This document shows positions 9,530-17,559 of a stretch of DNA of 64,000 nt, one piece after another. The notes under the pieces were generated by a model. It was not told where the DNA came from and searched no databases. It was given only the letters and a program-made list of their open reading frames with translations. The stretch is from Aquaspirillum sp. LM1 (GTDB lineage Bacteria; Pseudomonadota; Gammaproteobacteria; Burkholderiales; Aquaspirillaceae): contig NZ_CP019509.1 of NCBI RefSeq assembly GCF_002002905.1, positions 3,095,001 through 3,159,000 of the forward strand. The letters are read 5' to 3'. Within the stretch, counting starts at the first letter, position 1. Each line of letters begins with the position of its first letter. Both the position numbers and the translations under genes were made by a program.

Positions 9530-9724
9530 GGGGGTGTCCTTGGGGCGGGGATAACGGTTGTTTCGGGGGGGGCTCCGGGGAGCAAAAACCCGTCGGCAGT
9601 GGAGTGGCCGGCGTCTGTCCGCCAGTGTAGCGGCTTGGGTGCGGGCTGGGCGCGTGGGGGCGACATGCAGGGTTGGCGATGCGACATGGCTGGCAGAAGG
9701 ATTGGTGAGCGGCGCTTGGGAAAA

Positions 9725-9833
9725 CGCTGAAAAAATCGTCATTTCCGCGCCGGTTTGAATGCAGGTTATTGATTTTGCTGGGTTTTACTTTTGGCGAAAA
9801 CGGTTTTTCTGAATCAATCAGCGCGCCCTTAGT
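9725..9833 (-). repeat. Dispersed repeat, copy 1
   Basis: On the minus strand this stretch aligns almost base for base with 31532-31641: both share CTGATT, TTCAGAAAAA, CCAAAA, AGCAAAATCAA, CCTG, AATGACG and TTTTTTCAG in the same order and spacing. In this copy the dRS3-like core is decayed (CATTTCCGCGCCGGTTTGAATG on the plus strand). Weaker similarity seems to continue a further 20-30 bases into the sdaA upstream region. It lies between sdaA and the diguanylate cyclase and touches the latter's stop codon. Confidence 0.75.
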
Positions 9834-11706
9834 ATTCCTGCTGCGGTTGCGGGCCGGCCATATTGGCTTGCACCCAGCCATTGCGGCCATTTTGCTTGGC
9901 CTGATACATGGCCAGGTCGGCGGCCTTGAGCAGTTCGGCGGGTGCCCGGCCATCGCTGGGCAGGTAGGCAATGCCGATGCTGGCGCTGATCTGATGCTGT
10001 CCGGCGGGGGTTTCCACCGGCTGTTGCAGCTGGCTGAGCACCTGCTCGGCCACGGCCACCGCCCGGTGGGCGGTCAGCGGCGGAGCCAGCAGCAGCACAA
10101 ATTCATCACCGCCCAGCCGGGCCACGGTGTCGTGTGGACCAACGCAGTGGCACAGGCGCAGGGCCACTTCCTGCAGCAGGCGGTCGCCAATTTCGTGGCC
10201 GTAGCCGTCGTTGACCGGCTTGAAGCGGTCCAGGTCGATCAGCAGCAGCGCGCCTTCGCCGGGGTGTTCCTGGGTGTGGTTCAGCGCTTCGTACAGCGCG
10301 TCGGTCAGCCGGCGGCGGTTGGCCAGGCCGGTCAGCGGGTCGTGCTGGGCCAGCTCGGTCAGCTGGGCTTCGCTGATTTGCAGCCGGGCGTTGGCGTCGG
10401 CCAGCTCGCGGGTGCGTTCGGCCACCCGTTGCTCAAGCAATTGCTCAGACTGGCGCAGCGCCGCCACCATGGCTTCTTTGGCGGCCAGGGTTTCGCTTTG
10501 CGCCGATTCTTTGTCGGCGCGGGCCAGGTGAATGCGGTCGGCCAGGGCAAACGACAGCAGCAGCATTTCCAGCGCCGAGCCAATCTGGATGGCGTTGGTG
10601 GTGAGCATATTGGTGGGCACCCAGCCCAGGTTGCGCATGCCCATCACCACAATGCCAGCCAGCAGCAGCGACCAGGCGATCAAGAACCAGCGCGCCCCCC
10701 GGTTGCCGGCGCTCAGGCCAAACAGCGCGGCAAAAATGGTCACCACTGAAAACACAATGCCCTGCAGCGACACCAGAATGGCCACCCACTGATACGGCAG
10801 CACCAGCGGGGCCAGCGCCAGCAGGCCAAACATCCAGCCCAGCCCGCTGATGATCCGGTGGTAGCGGGGCGCGGTTTGCCGGGTGTGCAGGAACAGCCGG
10901 GTAAACCAGGCCCCAAACAGCCCGCACAGGGCAAAGCCGCTGGGCAGCGCCACATTGCCCCACGCTGGCCAGTCGGGCCACAGATACTGGTTGCCCAGGC
11001 CGTTGAGCGAAATCTGGCCAATGGCCATGCACACGGTAAACAGCACATAGGCCAGATAGGCCGGGTCGCGCAGCGACAGGTAAAGCAGCAGGTTGTACAA
11101 GGCCAGCGCCAGCAGCATGCCGTAGTACAGTGCCAGCAGGCCATACGCCGACTGGCTGAACACCAGCAGCGAGGGTTCGCTCCACACCATCACCGGCAGG
11201 GTGAGGGTGCCTTCGGAACGGACTTGCAGATAGACGGTGGTGGACTGGCCAGGGGCCAGGCGCAAGGGAAACAGAAAGTGCCGGTGCGGATAGGGGCGGT
11301 GGGCAAATGGCAGCAGATCACCAGTCTGGTACACCTGCTGGCCGTGCTGGTCGTGCAGATAGGCGGTGACCTGGTCCAGCGCGGGAAACCCCAGCTCCAC
11401 CAGCCAGGTCTGGGCGCTGCCCTGCGCCGGAGCCTGCAGCGGAATGCGCAGCCAATAGGTGCTGCGCGAATAACCCAGATTAATGTCGTTATTGGCCCCC
11501 TCAGCCGGTTTGAAGCGGGCGGCCAGTTCCGGGCGCTGGATATCGCTTAGCCGATATTGGTGTTGTGGGTCTTCCAGCAGGTCGATATGTGCGGTGGCGC
11601 GCTGCCCTGGCGCTTGTGCCTCCAGTTGCAGCACACCGCCCGCCGTGGCGGACAGGCTGAACAAAATGGCAAGGCAGAATAACGCTACGCGCAGCAGGCA
11701 GGGCAT
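9829..11706 (-). CDS. 7TMR-DISM membrane receptor with GGDEF diguanylate cyclase
   Basis: A 625-aa inner-membrane sensor. Order: signal peptide (cleavage near ATA-GG), a periplasmic 7TMR-DISMED2-type beta-sandwich domain to about residue 180, seven transmembrane helices (about 185-395), a coiled coil (SEQLLEQRVAERTRELADANARL region) and a GGDEF domain with intact LGGDEF and the DPLTGLANRR entry motif. It should make cyclic di-GMP in response to an external, probably carbohydrate-like, signal. The allosteric RxxD site is not obvious in front of the GGDEF. The stop codon lies at the edge of a dispersed repeat. Second cyclase of the window at 39541. Confidence 0.93.
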   Translation of the reverse strand: MPCLLRVALFCLAILFSLSATAGGVLQLEAQAPGQRATAHIDLLEDPQHQYRLSDIQRPELAARFKPAEGANNDINLGYSRSTYWLRIPLQAPAQGSAQTWLVELGFPALDQVTAYLHDQHGQQVYQTGDLLPFAHRPYPHRHFLFPLRLAPGQSTTVYLQVRSEGTLTLPVMVWSEPSLLVFSQSAYGLLALYYGMLLALALYNLLLYLSLRDPAYLAYVLFTVCMAIGQISLNGLGNQYLWPDWPAWGNVALPSGFALCGLFGAWFTRLFLHTRQTAPRYHRIISGLGWMFGLLALAPLVLPYQWVAILVSLQGIVFSVVTIFAALFGLSAGNRGARWFLIAWSLLLAGIVVMGMRNLGWVPTNMLTTNAIQIGSALEMLLLSFALADRIHLARADKESAQSETLAAKEAMVAALRQSEQLLEQRVAERTRELADANARLQISEAQLTELAQHDPLTGLANRRRLTDALYEALNHTQEHPGEGALLLIDLDRFKPVNDGYGHEIGDRLLQEVALRLCHCVGPHDTVARLGGDEFVLLLAPPLTAHRAVAVAEQVLSQLQQPVETPAGQHQISASIGIAYLPSDGRAPAELLKAADLAMYQAKQNGRNGWVQANMAGPQPQQEY

Positions 11707-11876
11707 GACGGCTGTTCCAGGTGGGATACCCGCGAGTATCGCGTAATCCTGGCCGGATGGCGACGGGAAAGGGCGCGTTGCGCAGAAGGGTTTGTTGCAG
11801 CGTTTTGAATTTAAAGGGGTTTTTGGTGCGGCGGCAGGCTGGGGCTGCGCGGTAAAACAGGCGGTGATGCAGGGGA

Positions 11877-11953
11877 TGGCGCACCCGAGTGGGATCGAAC
11901 CACTGACCTTCAGCTTCGGAAACTGACACTCTATCCAACTGAGCTACGGGTGC
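11877..11953 (-). tRNA. tRNA-Arg (anticodon CCG)
   Basis: On the minus strand the 77-base sequence folds as a full cloverleaf: acceptor GCACCCG/CGGGTGC, D-arm AGCTCAGTTGGATAGAG, anticodon stem TCAGT/GCTGA around loop TTCCGAA (anticodon CCG), T-arm GTGGTTCGATCCCAC, discriminator G and an encoded CCA. Acceptor pairing is perfect over seven bases. The CCG anticodon reads CGG arginine codons. Confidence 0.96.
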
Positions 11954-12013
11954 TTGCAAGCAAAAAGCCTGCGAATCATAGCCGATTTATTGCAATCAGT
12001 CCAGTTAGCGTCT

Positions 12014-12041
12014 TTGCCAATCGCCGGGGTTTCCGTATAAT
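12014..12041 (+). promoter_or_regulatory. Promoter of the di-heme cytochrome gene
   Basis: TTGCCA (12014-12019, five of six matches to the -35 consensus), a 16-base spacer and a perfect TATAAT (12036-12041). The transcript would start near 12048, leaving a 50-base leader before the cytochrome ATG. Confidence 0.65.
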
Positions 12042-12097
12042 TCCCCTATTCTGATTGTCATTATTCTTTCTTTACTTTTTTTATGGGGCAGTAGCCA

Positions 12098-12847
12098 ATG
12101 AGTAGCGCAAATAAGGGTAGCTCGTCGGGAGAGATGATTCGCGTCATCCTTTCCGTGCTTGTCTTGGTTGTTCTGAGTGTTTGGCTGCTGGCCAAACTGT
12201 TTACCAGCGGCATGGTGGTGGACGCGGAAACCATGTCCAAGGAAGCCATTTCCGCCCGACTGAAGCCGGTGGGTGTGTCGGTGGCCTCCGAAGGTGGCGC
12301 GCCGGGCAGCCGCAATGGCGAAACCGTGTACAAGGCCATTTGCGCGTCCTGTCACGCTGCCGGTCTGGCCGGTTCGCCGAAATTTGGCGATGCCGGTGCC
12401 TGGGCTGGCCGTATTTCCCAGGGCTTTGACCTGCTGGTCAAGCACGCGGTGGAAGGCATTCGCGGCATGCCGGCCAAGGGCGGTGCCACTGACCTGACCA
12501 ACGACGAAGTGGCACGCGCCGTGGCCTATATGGGCAACGCAGCAGGCGGCAAGTTCACCGAACCGAAGGTGGAAGGTGCGGCTGGCGGCGACGCCAAGGT
12601 GGACCCGGCAGTCAAGGGCAAGGAAATCTACGGCAGCGTCTGCATGGCCTGCCATGACACCGGCGCGGCTGGCGCACCGAAAATGGGTGACAAGGCCGCC
12701 TGGGCTCCGCGTATCGGCAAGGGGCTGGATGGTCTGGTGGCTTCCGCCACCAAGGGCCTGAACGCCATGCCGCCCAAGGGTGGCTACTCTGGCAGCGATG
12801 CCGAGTTCCGCGCTGCCGTGGAATACATCGTTGGCAACTCCAAGTAA
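12098..12847 (+). CDS. Membrane-anchored di-heme cytochrome c5
   Basis: A 249-aa electron-transfer protein held in the inner membrane by one N-terminal helix (about residues 13-34), with two class I cytochrome c domains in the periplasm. Heme motifs are CASCH (82-86) and CMACH (182-186), exactly 100 residues apart, and each domain has its Met ligand in GMPAKGG (Met124) and AMPPKGG (Met224), so the two domains are clear tandem duplicates. The layout matches the neisserial di-heme cytochrome c5 (CycB) that feeds electrons to terminal oxidases. An alanine/glycine-rich linker separates the domains. It has its own promoter and a terminator right after the stop. Confidence 0.93.
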   Translation: MSSANKGSSSGEMIRVILSVLVLVVLSVWLLAKLFTSGMVVDAETMSKEAISARLKPVGVSVASEGGAPGSRNGETVYKAICASCHAAGLAGSPKFGDAGAWAGRISQGFDLLVKHAVEGIRGMPAKGGATDLTNDEVARAVAYMGNAAGGKFTEPKVEGAAGGDAKVDPAVKGKEIYGSVCMACHDTGAAGAPKMGDKAAWAPRIGKGLDGLVASATKGLNAMPPKGGYSGSDAEFRAAVEYIVGNSK

Positions 12848-12895
12848 TCTTTCCCTGGCCTGCTGACCGGCCAGCCAGATATAACGGATGCCCCA

Positions 12896-12935
12896 CCACA
12901 CCCCCGTGCCTGCTGGCCGGGGGTGTGGCGTTTTC
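12896..12935 (+). terminator. Terminator after cytochrome gene
   Basis: Ten-base perfect stem CCACACCCCC / GGGGGTGTGG with a 13-base loop, followed by CGTTTTC. It lies 49 bases after the cytochrome stop. Confidence 0.75.
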
Positions 12936-12960
12936 AGCGTTCAGCCAACCGGCAAAGCCA

Positions 12961-12992
12961 ACAAAAAAACGGCGTGCCCCAGGCACGCCGTT
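12961..12992 (-). terminator. Terminator after gabD
   Basis: Eleven-base perfect stem AACGGCGTGCC / GGCACGCCGTT with a 3-base loop; on the minus strand it runs into seven or more T residues. It lies 27 bases past the gabD stop and ends the gabT-gabD transcript. Confidence 0.88.
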
Positions 12993-13018
12993 CAATGCAA
13001 CACCCACACACGGTGGAT

Positions 13019-14479
13019 TTAGCGGTCGAGACCGCCCACCAGCAGATACTTCACTTCCAGGTAGTCATCCATGCCAAAGTGCGAGCCTTCGCGGCCCAGG
13101 CCGGATTGCTTCACCCCGCCAAACGGCGCGGCTTCGTTGGAGATAATCCCGGTGTTGATGCCGATCATGCCGTATTCCAGCTGTTCGGCCACCCGCCAGA
13201 TGCGGCCAATATCGCGGCTGTAGAAGTAGCTGGCCAGGCCAAATTCGGTGTCGTTGGCCATGGCCACCACGTCGGCTTCGCTGTCAAACTTGAACAGCGG
13301 GGCCAGCGGGCCAAAGGTTTCTTCCTTGGCCACTTTCATCGCCTGGGTCACCCCGGTGATGATGGTCGGCTCAAAGAAGCTGCCGCCCAGTGCATGGCGC
13401 TTGCCACCCGCCACCAGCGTGCCGCCCTTGGCCAGTGCATCGGCAATGTGTTCTTCCACCTTGCTCACAGCCTTGCTGTCGATCATCGGGCCTTGGGTAA
13501 TGCCAGCCTCCAGGCCATTGCCCACCTTCAGCTGGGCCACGGCGGCGGCAAATTTCTCGGCAAAGGCGTCGTACACGCCCGCCTGCACGTACAGGCGGTT
13601 GGCGCACACGCAGGTTTGCCCGGCGTTGCGATATTTGGAAATCATCGCGCCTTCGACTGCTGCGTCGAGGTCGGCGTCGTCAAACACGATGAATGGCGCG
13701 TTGCCGCCCAGCTCCATCGACACTTTTTTCACCGTCTGCGCGCATTGGGCAATCAGTTCGCGGCCAATTTCGGTCGAGCCGGTAAACGAAAACTTGCGCA
13801 CGATCGGGCTGGCGGTCAGCTCGCCGCCAATGGCGGCTGCCGAGCCGGTGACCACGCTGAACACGCCAGCCGGCACGCCGGCGCGTTCGGCCAGCACAGC
13901 AATGGCCAGTGCCGACAGCGGGGTTTGCGATGCCGGCTTGACCACAATCGGGCAGCCTGCCGCCATGGCCGGACCGGCCTTGCGGGTGATCATCGCGTTG
14001 GGGAAATTCCACGGGGTGACGGCGGCGCACACACCGATCGGTTCTTTCAGCACCACCACGCGCTTGTCGGCCTGGTGGGTGGGGATGGTGTCGCCGTACA
14101 CGCGCTTGCCTTCTTCGGCGTACCATTCCAGATAACTGGCCCCGTAGGCAATTTCGCCCTTGGCTTCGGCCAGCGGCTTGCCCTGTTCGGCGGTCAGAAT
14201 CACCGCCAGGTCTTCCTGGGCGGCCATCATCAGCTCAAACCAGCGGCGCAGAATCACGCTGCGTTCTTTGGCCGGCTTGCGCTTCCAGGCTGGCCAGGCG
14301 CGTTCGGCGGCTTCGATGGCGCGGCGGGTTTCCGCTGCGCCCATTTTCGGCACGCGTGCCACCAGCTCGCCGGTGGCCGGATTGGTGACGTCCAGGGTGG
14401 CACCGTTGTCGGCATCCACCCAGGCACCGTCGATATAACACTGCTGGCGCAGCAGTTCAGGGTCTTTCAGATTCAGCAT
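13019..14479 (-). CDS. gabD: Succinate-semialdehyde dehydrogenase
   Basis: Oxidises succinate semialdehyde to succinate, the second step of GABA use. 486 aa, an aldehyde dehydrogenase with catalytic Cys290 (NAGQTCVCANR), general base Glu256 (MELGGN), the FTGSTEIG nucleotide loop (232-239) and the TPWNFP motif (155-160). The sequence fits the NADP-type GabD branch better than other aldehyde dehydrogenases. ATG 14479 gives the family length; an in-frame start 13 codons upstream is not needed. It follows gabT by 64 bases on the same strand and is closed by a strong terminator. Confidence 0.95.
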   Translation of the reverse strand: MLNLKDPELLRQQCYIDGAWVDADNGATLDVTNPATGELVARVPKMGAAETRRAIEAAERAWPAWKRKPAKERSVILRRWFELMMAAQEDLAVILTAEQGKPLAEAKGEIAYGASYLEWYAEEGKRVYGDTIPTHQADKRVVVLKEPIGVCAAVTPWNFPNAMITRKAGPAMAAGCPIVVKPASQTPLSALAIAVLAERAGVPAGVFSVVTGSAAAIGGELTASPIVRKFSFTGSTEIGRELIAQCAQTVKKVSMELGGNAPFIVFDDADLDAAVEGAMISKYRNAGQTCVCANRLYVQAGVYDAFAEKFAAAVAQLKVGNGLEAGITQGPMIDSKAVSKVEEHIADALAKGGTLVAGGKRHALGGSFFEPTIITGVTQAMKVAKEETFGPLAPLFKFDSEADVVAMANDTEFGLASYFYSRDIGRIWRVAEQLEYGMIGINTGIISNEAAPFGGVKQSGLGREGSHFGMDDYLEVKYLLVGGLDR

Positions 14480-14543
14480 GGCGGGGTTTCCGGTCAGGAC
14501 AGACAAGCGGCCCGCCACAGGGCGGGCCGTCAGGCAGCAACAA

Positions 14544-15827
14544 TCAGGCGGCGGCGTGGCGCAGGGCGGCTTCCATGATGCCCAGTGCTTCGTCGAACAC
14601 GGCGTCTTCGATGGTCAGCGGGAACAGGAAGCGCATCACGTTATAGTACATGCCGCAGGTCAGCAGGATCAGGCCGTGCTGCAGCGCGTACTGCTGGGCT
14701 TTCTTGGTAAAGTCGGCGTCCGGGGTGTGGGCGCCCGGCTGCATGAATTCCACTGCCACCATCGCGCCCTGGCCGCGAGCTTCGACGATGTGCGGAATAT
14801 CGGCCTTCAGGCTGTTCAGCTTGGCTTTCAGCTTGTCGCCCAGCAGCTGTGCGCGTTCGCACAGTTTTTCTTCGGTAATCAGGTCGATCACCGCTTCGGC
14901 TGCCGCCAGCGCCAGCGGGCTGCCGGCGTAGGTGCCGCCCAGGCCGCCAGGGGCCGGGGCGTCCATGATTTCGGCGCGGCCAGTCACTGCCGACAGCGGA
15001 TAGCCGCCCGCCAGCGATTTGGCCATGGTCATCAGGTCCGGAATCACCCCGGTGTGGTCCATGGCAAACATTTTGCCAGTACGGGCAAAACCGGATTGCA
15101 CTTCGTCGGCCACCAGCAGGATGCCGTGTTCGTCGCACACCTTGCGCAGCGCGGCCAGGAAGCTGTTCGGGGTGACATTGAAGCCACCTTCACCCTGCAC
15201 CGGCTCGATGACAATGGCTGCCACGCGTTTCGGGTCGATATCACACTTGAACAGCTTTTCCAGGCCCTTCAGCGCGTCTTCTTCGCTCACACCATGCAGC
15301 GGGTTCGGGTACGGCGCGTGAAACACGTCGGACGGGAACGGGCCAAAGCCCAGTTTGTACGGAGCCACCTTGCCGGTCAGCGCCAGGGTCATGTTGGTAC
15401 GGCCATGGTAGCCGCCAAAGAAGGTGATGATGCCCGGACGGCCCGTGTAGCTGCGGGCAATTTTCACCGCGTTTTCCACGGCTTCGGCACCGGTGGTGAA
15501 AAAAGCGGTTTTCTTGGCGTGGCTGCCCGGGGTGATGGCGTTGAGTTTTTCCGCCACCGACACATACAGCTCATAGGGCACCACCTGGTAGCAGGTGTGG
15601 CTGAACTTTTCCGCCTGGGCGGCCACGGCAGCGGCCACTTTTTCATTCAGGTGGCCGGTGTTCAATACCCCGATGCCGCCGGCAAAGTCGATGTAACGAC
15701 GGCCTTCGATATCCCAGACTTCGGCGTTCTTGGCATGGTCGGCGTAAAAGCCGCACATCACGCCCACGCCACGCGGGGTGGCGGCGTCTTTGCGTTGTTG
15801 CAGGCTGGCGTTGGTGGTGGTGCTCAT
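14544..15827 (-). CDS. gabT: 4-aminobutyrate aminotransferase
   Basis: Moves the amino group of GABA to 2-oxoglutarate, giving succinate semialdehyde for GabD. 427 aa, PLP enzyme of aminotransferase class III. Visible features: GAEAVENAVKIAR near residue 113, the HGRT motif (141-144), Asp241 in LVADEVQSGFARTG for the pyridine nitrogen, and the PLP lysine Lys270 in TMAKSLAGG. ATG 15827 follows GAGAA. First gene of the gabT-gabD operon. The neighbouring polyamine-type binding protein fits a route from putrescine through GABA to succinate. Confidence 0.96.
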   Translation of the reverse strand: MSTTTNASLQQRKDAATPRGVGVMCGFYADHAKNAEVWDIEGRRYIDFAGGIGVLNTGHLNEKVAAAVAAQAEKFSHTCYQVVPYELYVSVAEKLNAITPGSHAKKTAFFTTGAEAVENAVKIARSYTGRPGIITFFGGYHGRTNMTLALTGKVAPYKLGFGPFPSDVFHAPYPNPLHGVSEEDALKGLEKLFKCDIDPKRVAAIVIEPVQGEGGFNVTPNSFLAALRKVCDEHGILLVADEVQSGFARTGKMFAMDHTGVIPDLMTMAKSLAGGYPLSAVTGRAEIMDAPAPGGLGGTYAGSPLALAAAEAVIDLITEEKLCERAQLLGDKLKAKLNSLKADIPHIVEARGQGAMVAVEFMQPGAHTPDADFTKKAQQYALQHGLILLTCGMYYNVMRFLFPLTIEDAVFDEALGIMEAALRHAAA

Positions 15828-16044
15828 TGTGTGGGTTCTCCCGTGTGGCGGCGTTGCCGCCCCATGACATACGTTAATGGATGGTTGCCCGGAGCCTTGA
15901 CATGCAAAAAGGCTCATGCCGCCTGAGGCGGTCTGCGGATAGTCTGCCGGCAACTGCCAGCGATTCCCTCTTCAAAACGGTGCTGCTTGCCGGGGCGGCG
16001 CTGATCTGCCTGCACCCTCCCGGCCATTTCATCCTGTGGTGGCG

Positions 16045-17178
16045 CTAGCGTCCACTGACAATCTGCGCATAATCCCTGGCCCAGCTGCTATACGGCATGC
16101 AGCGCGGCTGGCTGCGGCAATTGGCCTGCGGCGTGCGCCAGAAATGCAGCTCGGCAAAGCGGCCATAGTCGTTGTTGCGGCATACCGGGCTGCCTGCCGG
16201 GGCCGGGTGCCGGCACGCGGCTGGCGTGGCCGGGTTGGCCCCAAACCACTCGGCAACCGCAATCTGCACCGCTGGCCGCAGCGCGTAATTCATCCACTGA
16301 TAAGCGCACACCGGGTGCGCCGCCTGACGGTGCAGCATCAGCGAATCGGCCCAACCAGTGGCCCCTTCCCTGGGCAGCACGGCCCTGACTGGCGCGCCCT
16401 GGCTGCGCAAGGCATTGGCGGTATAGCTCCAGCCGCTGCTGACTGCCAGGCCGCCCTGGCGAAAATCTTTGACTTGCTGTTCGGGGTCCGACCAGTAGCG
16501 CTGCACCCGCTCGCGTTGCCGGCGCAACAGCTGCAGCACGTCGGCGTATTGCTCGGGCGACAGCTCATAAGGGTCGACAATGCCCAATGCCGGGCGCTGC
16601 TTCATCAAGTACAGCGCTGCTTCGGCAATCGCCATCGGCCCGTGATACATCTGCACCCGACCCTGATTGCTCTGGCCGTCGGCCAAGGTCTGTGCTTCAA
16701 ACAGCGCCGCCCAGCTATTGGGCGGCTGCGGATACAGCCGGGTGTCGTAGAGCAGCACATTCGGCCCCCACAGAAACGGCACCCCGTATACCTTGTCGGC
16801 CACATTCAGCCACGGCCCCTGGCGCAAGCGGGCGTCGATGCTTTCCCAGCCGATAATCCGGATCGGGTTGATTGCGGCCACCTTGTTGGCGAACACCAGC
16901 CGCAGGCTGGCATCGCCAGACGCGGTAACCAGATCGTGGCCGCCCTGCATCATCAGGTTGACCATCTCGTCCGAGTTCAGCGCCGTGCGCACGCTCACCT
17001 TGCAGCCGGTTTCCTGCTCGAACGGCGTCACCCAATCGTAGCGGGCGTCATTCTGGCCGCGCTCCATATAGCCCGGCCAGGCGATGATCTTCAATACGCC
17101 TTCGCCTGCCTGTGCGCTGCCCAATGCCCCCAGCAGCCCAATACCCAGCCAGCCGAGCATCTGCCTGATCCTGCGCAT
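16045..17178 (-). CDS. Periplasmic spermidine/putrescine-type binding protein
   Basis: A 377-aa substrate-binding protein of the PotD/PotF group. Signal peptide cleaved near AQA-GEG, then LKIIAWPGYMERG, which matches the family opening (usually NVYNW.Y..), and the expected lobe pattern with VPFLWGPNVLLYD near the hinge. No permease or ATPase gene lies beside it, so it is an orphan binding protein that must use a transporter elsewhere or serve as a receptor. The C-terminal ~60 residues contain four cysteines (PAACRHP, PVCRNND, ANCRSQPRC), unusual for the family. It precedes gabT by 217 bases on the same strand. ATG 17178 follows GGAGC. Confidence 0.82.
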   Translation of the reverse strand: MRRIRQMLGWLGIGLLGALGSAQAGEGVLKIIAWPGYMERGQNDARYDWVTPFEQETGCKVSVRTALNSDEMVNLMMQGGHDLVTASGDASLRLVFANKVAAINPIRIIGWESIDARLRQGPWLNVADKVYGVPFLWGPNVLLYDTRLYPQPPNSWAALFEAQTLADGQSNQGRVQMYHGPMAIAEAALYLMKQRPALGIVDPYELSPEQYADVLQLLRRQRERVQRYWSDPEQQVKDFRQGGLAVSSGWSYTANALRSQGAPVRAVLPREGATGWADSLMLHRQAAHPVCAYQWMNYALRPAVQIAVAEWFGANPATPAACRHPAPAGSPVCRNNDYGRFAELHFWRTPQANCRSQPRCMPYSSWARDYAQIVSGR

Positions 17179-17559
17179 GGTTTTTGCTCCGTGATTCGCT
17201 TGATCTGGCTACTATCACGGAATTCCCGCTGGCTGCCAAGCGGCAATCCGGCCGGATTTGATTCATGCCAGATGCCCCCGCCGGCCAGGCCGGCACAGGC
17301 CAGTCAGTGGGTCAAGCGTGCTGACCCGAATGCTCCTGATTGTAGGCGTGCGTTTAAGAAAACGCCACAGTAAATCATAAAAATTTAAACACTCGGTGCA
17401 GCAGGTGTTCAAACCACGCGACAGAACGCCAGCCCAGATTCCGCCCCGGCTTTTTTTGCCATATTCCCGCACGCATAGTGCTTATCCACCGCCGCCACTG
17501 CCAGACGCCAGCAGGCTTGTGCTACCTTGATTTCATGCCTTGTTCCGAGTATTTGCACC
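17179..17559. other. Intergenic region between the binding protein and xdhA
   Basis: About 380 bases with divergent genes on both sides, so it must hold two promoters. The stretch 17340-17400 is AT-rich and contains GCGTTT-AAGA-AAACGC (17350-17365), a small palindrome that could be an operator for the purine cluster. No convincing -35/-10 pair and no gene seen. Confidence 0.4.

Noticed and set aside
11501-11959. Minus-strand frame starting VAQLDRVSVSEAEGQW over the tRNA
   Set aside because: Classic false translation of a tRNA gene; it covers tRNA-Arg.
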